From Symbioplanes lichenis (GTDB lineage: Bacteria > Actinomycetota > Actinomycetes > Mycobacteriales > Micromonosporaceae): a stretch of 64,000 nt of DNA. The stretch lies in NCBI RefSeq assembly GCF_030709675.1, contig NZ_JAUZQD010000017.1, positions 124,001 to 188,000 on the forward strand, written 5' to 3'. The notes under the pieces are model-generated. The model saw nothing but the letters and a program-made list of their open reading frames with translations. It did no database searches and was not told the origin of the DNA. Below are positions 34,290 to 41,058 of the stretch, piece after piece. Every line of letters starts with the position of its first letter. The first letter of the stretch is position 1. The position numbers and the translations under genes were made by a program.

Positions 34290-35039
34290 TTAAGTCCCGT
34301 TCTTCTCGTTCCCCGGCCCGCCGATCGCTGGGGGCCGGGCCGGGATGCCCGCGACGGAGGCCGTCCACGCGGTCTCCTCGAACTCCTTCACCCGGAACGT
34401 GTCGCGGGTCAGCCGGTCCTGCCACACCTCTTTGACGAGGTTCCGCAGGTCCTGATCGTCGTCGGCGGGTGCGCCCCCGGTGAGGCGCTCGGCGGCCAGG
34501 CGGTGGAAGGGCTCGGAGAGGGCGACCGTCAGCGCCGCGGGGTGCTCGCGGCGGCGGAGCTTGAGGGTGCGCGAGTCGAGCAGCCGGAACACCAGGTTGA
34601 CGTCGTCGCCCACCCACCCCCAGCGATCACGCTGCGCGTGGCCGACGTGCACCACGCACCGCAGCAGCATCGTGGCCTCGCCGGCGCCGCGGTTGCCGTC
34701 GTCCACGGACCGGGCCAGGGCGGGCAGCGCCGTGCGGATCACCCGCAGTGGATCGGTGCCGCCCGGCAGCAGGAGCAGGACACCGTCGCCCCGGTCGAGC
34801 ACGTCGTGCGGGACGGGTCGCCCCAAGCCTGCCCGCAGCACGCCGACCGCGGCATAGAGCCGCCGGCGGAGGCGCCGCTGGTCCTCGAAGGCGCGGCGGC
34901 CGAAGCCGGTGATGTCGAGGCCGACGAGCACGACCGCCCGGGGCCGCTCGTCCCGGCCGGCCAGGCGGGCCAGCCGCCCGGCCAGGCGGGTCGCCACCGT
35001 GGTCACCTGCGTCCGGAGGAGCCCTGTCGCCGGGACCAC
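34290..35039 (-). CDS. class III cyclase-homology domain protein (probably inactive)
   Basis: The 249 residues contain a nucleotide-cyclase-like fold: AVVLVGLDITGFGRRAFEDQRRLRRRLY, LDRGDGVLLLLP, LRCVVHVGHAQ and WVGDDVNLVFRLLDS. The metal and base-specifying residues expected of a working cyclase are not clearly kept, so a sensory or regulatory role is more likely. Such proteins are common in actinomycetes. The start is uncertain. The GTG at 35039 is used, but a TAGGCT hexamer at 35073-35078 points to a leaderless start at 35066 in the same frame, where the codon is GTA. Converges with the FHA operon across the palindromic element. Confidence 0.72.
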   Translation of the reverse strand: MVPATGLLRTQVTTVATRLAGRLARLAGRDERPRAVVLVGLDITGFGRRAFEDQRRLRRRLYAAVGVLRAGLGRPVPHDVLDRGDGVLLLLPGGTDPLRVIRTALPALARSVDDGNRGAGEATMLLRCVVHVGHAQRDRWGWVGDDVNLVFRLLDSRTLKLRRREHPAALTVALSEPFHRLAAERLTGGAPADDDQDLRNLVKEVWQDRLTRDTFRVKEFEETAWTASVAGIPARPPAIGGPGNEKNGT

Positions 35040-35149
35040 CTCCTGGAACGCGCGCCGGTACGGTACCGGCCCAGCCTACGCGCCCCGCGCTCGCCGCGAT
35101 CTTGTCGTTCGGCTGCGCGGCGCGGGGGCGGCGGGTTAGGTTGCGCGCG

Positions 35150-35602
35150 ATGAAGGACGAGCGGATCGGGACGGTGCACCGCACCCAGGTGATCGACCTG
35201 CTGAACCAGGCGCTCGCCGAGGGGCAGCTGCACGAGCCGGACTACGACACCCGGATCGTGGCGGTGAGCACGGCCACGTACGCGTCGGACCTGCTCGAAC
35301 AGGTCCAGGATCTCCCGCCGCGCCTGCAGTGGGACCCGCGCAACGCCGCGCCGCCCACGCCTCCGAGCCGCAACGCCGGCCGCGCCGCCCTCGTGCTGGG
35401 CATCCTGTCGGTGCCGTCGTCGGTGTGCCTGGTCGGCGGCGTGCTCGGCGTGGTGGCCGTCGTGCTGAGCTTCCGCGGCCGGGGCGCCCACGGGGTCGGC
35501 CCGGCGCTGATCGGCCGCGCCCTGGGCATCATCGGCACCGCCCTCGCCATCGCCGCCGCCGTCGCCCTGGTCGTCGCCCTCCACCGGCCGACGTCCCCTT
35601 GA
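35150..35602 (+). CDS. DUF1707/DUF4190 membrane protein
   Basis: A 150-aa protein. Residues 3-50 form a DUF1707 domain (RIGTVHRTQVIDLLNQALAEGQLHEPDYDTRI), and two hydrophobic helices lie at about 78-103 and 117-143, a DUF4190-like pair. Such proteins are small actinobacterial membrane proteins of unknown function. TAGGTT 7 nt before the ATG marks a leaderless start. Its stop is 9 nt from the convergent phosphatase gene. Confidence 0.85.
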   Translation: MKDERIGTVHRTQVIDLLNQALAEGQLHEPDYDTRIVAVSTATYASDLLEQVQDLPPRLQWDPRNAAPPTPPSRNAGRAALVLGILSVPSSVCLVGGVLGVVAVVLSFRGRGAHGVGPALIGRALGIIGTALAIAAAVALVVALHRPTSP

Positions 35603-35611
35603 GAAAGCTGT

Positions 35612-36391
35612 TCAGGCGCCCCACAGCTCGGCGGCGGCGGCCTTCCAGAGCTCGGCGTTCCGGGCGAACAGTGTCGCCCCGGCGCGCGGCCCGCGGATGC
35701 CGTCGCTGCCCCCGTGCACGCCGCCCGCCTCGGTGACGATCAGCGACGTCGGGGCGAAGTCCCAGAGCTGCCCGCGGGTCTGCAACGCCAGATCCATCTT
35801 GCCGTCCGCGACCAGCAGCGCCGCGTGCAACTCCCACTGCGTCTCGAGCGCCCGGGCGACCAGCGGCGCCGCGATCAGCCGGTCGGACTCCAGATAGTTG
35901 GGCGGCGCCGGGATCACGCCCACCGTGCTGCCTTTCAGGGTGTCCGGGCGGCCGGCCGGCACGTGGACCGGGCGGTCACCCGTACCGTCGGAAGTGAAGG
36001 CGCCGCCCCCGCGCGTCGCCCACCACACCTGGCCCATCGCCGGGATCGCGGCGACACCGACGGTGATCTCGCCCGCCTCCTCCAGCGCGATCAGAATCAG
36101 CCACCGATCGTCGCCGGACACGAAGCTCGCCGTCCCGTCGATCGGATCGACGATCCACCGCCGCGCCCCGTCCCCGGTCGCGCCGCCCTCCTCGCCGAGG
36201 ATCGCGTCGTCCGGGCGGGCCGCACGCAGCACCGCGCGGACGGCCTCCTCGGTCTCACGGTCGGCCACCGTGACGACACTGCCGTCCGCCTTGACCTCCC
36301 GCGGCAGCTCGGCCAGCGCCGCGTAGTGCCGCAACGCGACCGCCGCCCCCGCCTCCGCCGCCTGCCTGGCCACCTCAAGATCCGTCAGCAC
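35612..36391 (-). CDS. hisN: inositol-monophosphatase-family phosphatase (HisN-like)
   Basis: A 259-aa metal-dependent phosphatase. Motifs are GEEGG (metal Glu), WIVDPIDGTASFVSG (metal Asp and backbone) and WDFAPTSLIVTEAGG (C-terminal Asp). In actinobacteria the closest type is the histidinol-phosphate phosphatase HisN, which performs the penultimate step of histidine synthesis; other substrates of the IMPase family are possible. No other his genes are in the window. The GTG start is 6 nt after TAGTCT, so the transcript is probably leaderless. It is divergent from the small VOC gene. Confidence 0.82.
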   Translation of the reverse strand: MLTDLEVARQAAEAGAAVALRHYAALAELPREVKADGSVVTVADRETEEAVRAVLRAARPDDAILGEEGGATGDGARRWIVDPIDGTASFVSGDDRWLILIALEEAGEITVGVAAIPAMGQVWWATRGGGAFTSDGTGDRPVHVPAGRPDTLKGSTVGVIPAPPNYLESDRLIAAPLVARALETQWELHAALLVADGKMDLALQTRGQLWDFAPTSLIVTEAGGVHGGSDGIRGPRAGATLFARNAELWKAAAAELWGA

Positions 36392-36444
36392 GCTCCCAGA
36401 CTAGGTCCTGACCGCGGCCGGCGGTCCGGGCCTATCGTCGACCC

Positions 36445-36831
36445 ATGCATCGCAGCCGCCTGTACGGTCTCTTCATCGACACGCCGGCCCCCGACGCGGA
36501 CGCCGCCGGCGCCTTCTGGTCCGGCGTCTTCGGCCCCCCGGCCGTCCCCGAGCCCCACGAGCCCGAGTTCCGCATGCTCGCCGGCGCCGTCCCCGGCCTC
36601 GCCCTCGGCGTCCAGTCCATCGGCCCGTCCGACGCCCCCCGCTACCACATCGACATCGAAACCGACGACGTCGACGCCGAAACCGCCCGCCTCACCACCC
36701 TCGGCGCCGTCGAGATCAACCGCTGGCTCGACTGCCACACCCTCCGAGCCCCGGGCGGCCACCTCCTCTGCGTCATCCCCGTCCACAGCGACCGCACCCT
36801 CTTCGACGCCGAGGCCCGCACCTGGCCGTAG
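36445..36831 (+). CDS. VOC-family protein, single domain
   Basis: A 128-aa glyoxalase/bleomycin-resistance-type protein. It begins LYGLFIDTPAPDADAAGAFWSGVFG and ends LRAPGGHLLCVIPV, the usual first and last strands. The metal ligands are not clearly complete. The function is unknown. TATCGT 6 nt before the ATG indicates a leaderless transcript, divergent from hisN. Confidence 0.82.
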   Translation: MHRSRLYGLFIDTPAPDADAAGAFWSGVFGPPAVPEPHEPEFRMLAGAVPGLALGVQSIGPSDAPRYHIDIETDDVDAETARLTTLGAVEINRWLDCHTLRAPGGHLLCVIPVHSDRTLFDAEARTWP

Positions 36832-36884
36832 CCGCTTCCGGGAGATGACGGGGGCCGAGCGGGACGGACCGTTAGGGTCACCGG

Positions 36885-39014
36885 GTGAGTGACGAGTGGC
36901 TGACCGGGCGGGCCGCGGCCGCCGAGCGGGAGACCGGGACGACCTTCGACCTGGCGGAGTGCGTGCGGGAGCCGATCCACCTGCTCGGCGGCGTCCAGTC
37001 GTACGGCGCGCTGGTCGCCCTGCGTGACGATCGGATCGCCGTCGTCAGTGACAATGCCGGGCGCGTGCTCGGGCAGGATGACCTGCTCGGGGCGTCCGTC
37101 GGGCGGCTGCTGAGCGCGGAGCAGCGGAAGGCGCTGGACGGCGGGGCCGAGACGCTCGCGCTCGACGCGTTCGATGTCACCGTGCACATGTCCGGTGAGC
37201 TGCGGGTGCTGGAGTTCGAGCCGGTGTCCGCGCAGCCGGCGGAGTTTCGCGCGGTGCAGCAGGCGCTCGTCCGGCTGCAGCGGGCGGGCACCGTCGTGGA
37301 GGCCTGCCAGGCGGCCGTACGCGAGGTGCGCGCCATCACCGGCTACGAGCGCGTCGTCGCGTACCGGTTCGAGTCGGCCGACGGGCCCGGCGAGGTCATC
37401 GCCGAGGAGGTCGCCGAGGGGTGGGAGCCGTGGCTGGGGCTGTGGTTCCCGGCGACGGACATTCCGCCGCAGGCGCGCCGCCTCTACGAGCGCAACTGGA
37501 TCCGGGTCATCACGGATGTCGACGACGAGACGGCTCGGCTGACCGGCACGGAGCAGCTGGACCTGTCGTTGTCGGTGCTGCGGACGGTGTCGCCGTTCCA
37601 CCTCGAGTATCTGCGCAACATCGGCGTCGTGTCGTCCATGTCGGTGTCGCTGTTGTCGGGCGGCCGGCTGTGGGGGCTCATCGCGTGTCACGGAAAGGCG
37701 CCCCAGATCCTCGGGCCGCAGGTGCGGTCGGCGTGCGAGTTCTTCGGCGTCGCGCTGTCGCTGCAGCTGGCGGCGTTGCGGGACCGCGACGAGACGGCCG
37801 CCCGGGAGGTGGCGCGGACGGAGATAGCCCGGCTGCTGGGGCGGCTGTCGGCGGACATGTCCGGGTGGCTCGCGCGGGTGCCCGAGGGGCTCGAGCGGGT
37901 CGTGGACTGCGACGCTGTGGGCGTACGGATGCAGGGCAAGCTGGTGGGGCCGGAGAGCGTGACCGGCCTCCTCGCGGCCCTGCCCCCGCTGGAGGCCGGC
38001 CAGGTCTGGCACAGCGACCGCCTCGGTGAGGAACTGGGTCTGACGATCCCGGACGCCGCCGGGGCGCTCGTGTTGCCGCTGAGCGCCTCCGGTGACTGCA
38101 TCGTCTGGCTGCGGGGCGAGCGCGCGGTCGAGCGCCGCTGGGCGGCAGACCCCGACAACCCCGTCCTCCTGGGTACGCACGGCGAGCGCCTCACCCCGCG
38201 CGGCTCGACCGCGGTCTTCCGGGCCTCGGTCCGCGGCCGCAGCCGCCCGTGGTCCGCGGCCGACCTGGCCATGGCCGTCGAGCTGGGGCGCTCGATCGTG
38301 GAGATCGCCGTGACCCATGCCAACGACCTCACCGCCCTCAACACCGAGCTGAACCGCAGCAACGTGGACCTGGACTCGTTCGCGCACGCCGCCGCGCACG
38401 ATCTCAAGGAGCCGTTGCGGGGCATCGCGAACCAGGCGGCCTTCATCGTCGAGGACGCGGGCGCCACGATGGATGCCGACACGGCGCGGCGGCTGGCGAC
38501 CGTCCAGCGGCTGGCGACCCGGATGGACGAGCTGCTCAACGCCTTGCTGCACTATTCGCGGCTGGGGCGGGCGGATCTGCGGCGGGAGCCGATCGAGCTG
38601 CGGGCGGCGGTGGTGCGCGCCCTCGACGTGGCCGGGCCGCGGCTGGAGGAGGCCGGCGTCGAGGTGGCGCTGCCGGCGCCGGGCGACCGGGTCCACGCCG
38701 ACCCCGTCCTGCTCGACGAGGTGCTGGTGAACCTGCTGGTCAACGCGGCGAAGTACGTCCGGGCGGAGGGGCCGCGCCGGGTCGCCGTGGCGCTGGAGGG
38801 CAGCGAGATGATCGTCCGTGACAACGGCATCGGGATCCCGCCGCACCTGCGCGAGCAGGCGTTCACGCTCTTCCGGCGGCTGCACTCGGGTGGCGAGGGC
38901 TCCGGGGCGGGGCTGGCGATCGTGCGCCGCATCGTCGAGCGGCACGGCGGTCAGGTGCGGGTGGCGGAGTCCCCCGGCGGCGGCACGACGGTCGGGGCGA
39001 CCTTCCCCCAGTAG
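36885..39014 (+). CDS. bacteriophytochrome sensor histidine kinase
   Basis: A 709-aa red/far-red light sensor. The PAS domain starts with the biliverdin-binding Cys26 in DLAECVREPIHLLGGVQSYGAL. The GAF domain (about 130-300) holds YRFESADGPGEVIAEE, the PASDIP-type motif PATDIPPQARRLYERNW and the chromophore His in IACHGKAP. The PHY domain (about 310-490) has a tongue region with TPRGSTAVFRASVRGRSRPWSAADL. The HisKA domain has the phospho-acceptor in DSFAHAAAHDLKEPLRG, and the HATPase has NLLVNAAKY, DNGIGIP and GSGAGLAIVRR. TAGGGT 6 nt before the GTG suggests leaderless transcription. The last 64 nt overlap the convergent response regulator gene, its probable partner. No heme oxygenase gene for making biliverdin is nearby. 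Confidence 0.94.
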   Translation: MSDEWLTGRAAAAERETGTTFDLAECVREPIHLLGGVQSYGALVALRDDRIAVVSDNAGRVLGQDDLLGASVGRLLSAEQRKALDGGAETLALDAFDVTVHMSGELRVLEFEPVSAQPAEFRAVQQALVRLQRAGTVVEACQAAVREVRAITGYERVVAYRFESADGPGEVIAEEVAEGWEPWLGLWFPATDIPPQARRLYERNWIRVITDVDDETARLTGTEQLDLSLSVLRTVSPFHLEYLRNIGVVSSMSVSLLSGGRLWGLIACHGKAPQILGPQVRSACEFFGVALSLQLAALRDRDETAAREVARTEIARLLGRLSADMSGWLARVPEGLERVVDCDAVGVRMQGKLVGPESVTGLLAALPPLEAGQVWHSDRLGEELGLTIPDAAGALVLPLSASGDCIVWLRGERAVERRWAADPDNPVLLGTHGERLTPRGSTAVFRASVRGRSRPWSAADLAMAVELGRSIVEIAVTHANDLTALNTELNRSNVDLDSFAHAAAHDLKEPLRGIANQAAFIVEDAGATMDADTARRLATVQRLATRMDELLNALLHYSRLGRADLRREPIELRAAVVRALDVAGPRLEEAGVEVALPAPGDRVHADPVLLDEVLVNLLVNAAKYVRAEGPRRVAVALEGSEMIVRDNGIGIPPHLREQAFTLFRRLHSGGEGSGAGLAIVRRIVERHGGQVRVAESPGGGTTVGATFPQ

Positions 39015-39394
39015 TCCAGGGTCTGGCGCAGCACCGTGCGGAACAGCGCGAAATTGATCGGCTTGTAGATGTAGCTGTCCGCGCCGGCGGCGAAGCAGGC
39101 GTCCGCCTCGGCCTGGTCCTCCGACGAGGTGAACACCACGAGCGTGAGGCCGGCCAGGGCGGGCTCGGCGCGGACCCGGCGGATCACCTCGAGGCCGCCC
39201 TCCCCCGGCATGTTGAGGTCGAGCAGCACGAGGCGGGGCAGCTCGGCGCCCGGGGCGGTCAGCCGGGGCAGCACCTCGGTGCCCGCCCGCAGGAACTCGA
39301 CCCGCACCTGCGGGTGGGACCGGCCGATCGCCCGCGCGATGGCCTCGACGTCCTCGTCGGAGTCCTCGACGACGAGCACGAGATAGTCACTCAC
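38951..39394 (-). CDS. single-domain response regulator (phytochrome partner)
   Basis: A 147-aa receiver-only protein of the Rcp1 type that pairs with phytochromes. It has the acidic pair in VVEDSDED, the phospho-Asp in VLLDLNMPGEGG, Thr in VVFTSSED and Lys in YIYKPINF. There is no output domain, so it relays phosphate or acts by protein contact. The GTG start overlaps the SpoIIE phosphatase stop by 8 nt. Its C-terminal 20 residues are read from the opposite strand of the phytochrome 3' end. Confidence 0.9.
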   Translation of the reverse strand: MSDYLVLVVEDSDEDVEAIARAIGRSHPQVRVEFLRAGTEVLPRLTAPGAELPRLVLLDLNMPGEGGLEVIRRVRAEPALAGLTLVVFTSSEDQAEADACFAAGADSYIYKPINFALFRTVLRQTLDYWGKVAPTVVPPPGDSATRT

Positions 39395-41021
39395 CGGAGG
39401 CTCGCAGGGCCAGCACGGCGATGTCGTCGGCGCCGGTCGTGCCGAACTCGGCGGCGGCCCGGCTCAGCTCGTGCACCAGCTCGTCGAGCGGCGCCCCGTT
39501 CAGCTTGTCGAGGGCCGCCTCGAGCCCGGCGTCCTCGAAGAGCCGCCCGCACGCGTCCCGGCTCTCGGTCAGCCCGTCGGTGAACATGAGCAGCGTGTCG
39601 CCCGGGCCGAGGAGCAGCCGCGAGCGCCCGACGGACGGCTTCCTGACGACGCCGAGCGGCACCCCGCCGCCGCGTCCCGGCTCGGCGGGCCCGCCCCGGC
39701 GCAGCACCACGGGCGGCGGGTGGCCGGCCGAGGTCCACTGGACGCTGAGGCCGCCGCCGGCCGGCCGGATCAGGCCGACGCCGGCGGTGACGAAACGCCA
39801 CGAGCCGTCGCGCAGCAGGCCCGCGTTGAGCCGGCCGAGCGCCCGGGCCGGGGACACGCCCTCCTGCAGCAGCGTCCCCAGCGTGTGCCGGGACATGCCG
39901 GTGAGGGCGGCGGCCTCGACGCCACGCCCGCAGACGTCGCCGATGAGCGCGGCCAGGACGCCGTCGGCCCGCACGACCACGTCGTAGAAGTCGCCGCCGA
40001 CCTCCAGGACCTGATCCCCCACCGTGTACGACGCGGCGAGCGCCACCCCGGCCGGGGCGGGCAGGCGGCGGGGCAGGAGGTGCTGCTGGAGGGCGATCAT
40101 CTCGCGGCGGCGCTGCTCGTAGAGCTCGCCGTTGTCGATCGCGAGCGCGGCCCGATGGGTCAGGTCGCGCAGGAAAGCCGGCGACGGGATGAGCTCGTCG
40201 CCGCGGTCGAAGAGGAAGAGCAGCACCCCGACGACCCGCCCGCGGGCGCGGAGGACCTGCGCGTCCACCGTACGGGTCCAGCCCGTCACCGCCCGGAGCC
40301 GCTCGGGCCGGCCCGCCACCGCCCGGCCGGCGAGCTCCGCCAGCGCCCCGGCGGCCGCCGCGTCGGCGAGCATCGCGTCGAGCTTGCGCATGTCCACGTG
40401 CACGGCGCTGCGCAGCCCGAGCTCGTCGTCGGAGCACACGTAGACCAGGCAGCCCTCGGCGATCGCGGGCACCGCCATCCGGGCGACCCGCTGCAGGGTC
40501 TGCCCGGTGTCGAGCACGGCGTCCATCTGCAGCGACGCCTCGGCCAGCAGGGCGTCGCGCACCTGCTCCTCCTCGGCCGCCCGGCGCGCCCCGAGCCGGC
40601 GCACCGCCTCGCGGGTCACGTCGACGACCTGGCCCAGGCACTCCGTCAGGGACGGCGCGTCGGCGTCGGCCGAGGCCAGCAGGAGTATCGAGCCGGACAA
40701 CTCACCCGGCACCTCGAACCCGGCCGCCACCACCCGGTGCACGCCCTGCTCCCGCAGCTCCGGCGGGATCTCGGCGCCCCCGGTCGCGAGCAGCCGCGCC
40801 GCCTGCGCCTCGTCGACGGGCAGGCCCCGCCAGCGCAGCGCGGCGATCCCGGCGCCGTCAGCCGCGTGCCGCACACCCCACACGGCGATCACGCCCGGCA
40901 GCGCCTGCAGCGGCGGGAGGACCAGCGCGGCGAGGTCCTCGCGCGCGCCGATCGTCGCGACCGCACGCCACAACCGGTGCAGGGCCGTTGCCCACACCTG
41001 ACCGCCCCCGCTCAAGCTCAC
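39387..41021 (-). CDS. SpoIIE-type PP2C phosphatase with GAF domain
   Basis: A 544-aa phosphatase. The N-terminal 150 residues look like a sensory alpha/beta domain, a GAF domain spans about 155-300, and a linker coil (YEQRRREMIALQQHLLPRRLP) leads into the catalytic domain. Its Asp residues are in VGGDFYDVV, IGDVCGRG, MFTDGLTE and GADDIAVL. SpoIIE/RsbU-type phosphatases act on anti-sigma-factor antagonists in partner switching. No anti-sigma or STAS gene is adjacent. It is co-transcribed with the phytochrome-type response regulator, so light may control it. A weak GGAGG is too close to the GTG to decide the start. Confidence 0.9.
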   Translation of the reverse strand: MSLSGGGQVWATALHRLWRAVATIGAREDLAALVLPPLQALPGVIAVWGVRHAADGAGIAALRWRGLPVDEAQAARLLATGGAEIPPELREQGVHRVVAAGFEVPGELSGSILLLASADADAPSLTECLGQVVDVTREAVRRLGARRAAEEEQVRDALLAEASLQMDAVLDTGQTLQRVARMAVPAIAEGCLVYVCSDDELGLRSAVHVDMRKLDAMLADAAAAGALAELAGRAVAGRPERLRAVTGWTRTVDAQVLRARGRVVGVLLFLFDRGDELIPSPAFLRDLTHRAALAIDNGELYEQRRREMIALQQHLLPRRLPAPAGVALAASYTVGDQVLEVGGDFYDVVVRADGVLAALIGDVCGRGVEAAALTGMSRHTLGTLLQEGVSPARALGRLNAGLLRDGSWRFVTAGVGLIRPAGGGLSVQWTSAGHPPPVVLRRGGPAEPGRGGGVPLGVVRKPSVGRSRLLLGPGDTLLMFTDGLTESRDACGRLFEDAGLEAALDKLNGAPLDELVHELSRAAAEFGTTGADDIAVLALRASGE

Positions 41022-41058
41022 CTCCCCGCCGCCGCCGTTCCCCTCACAGAATGCCCGG

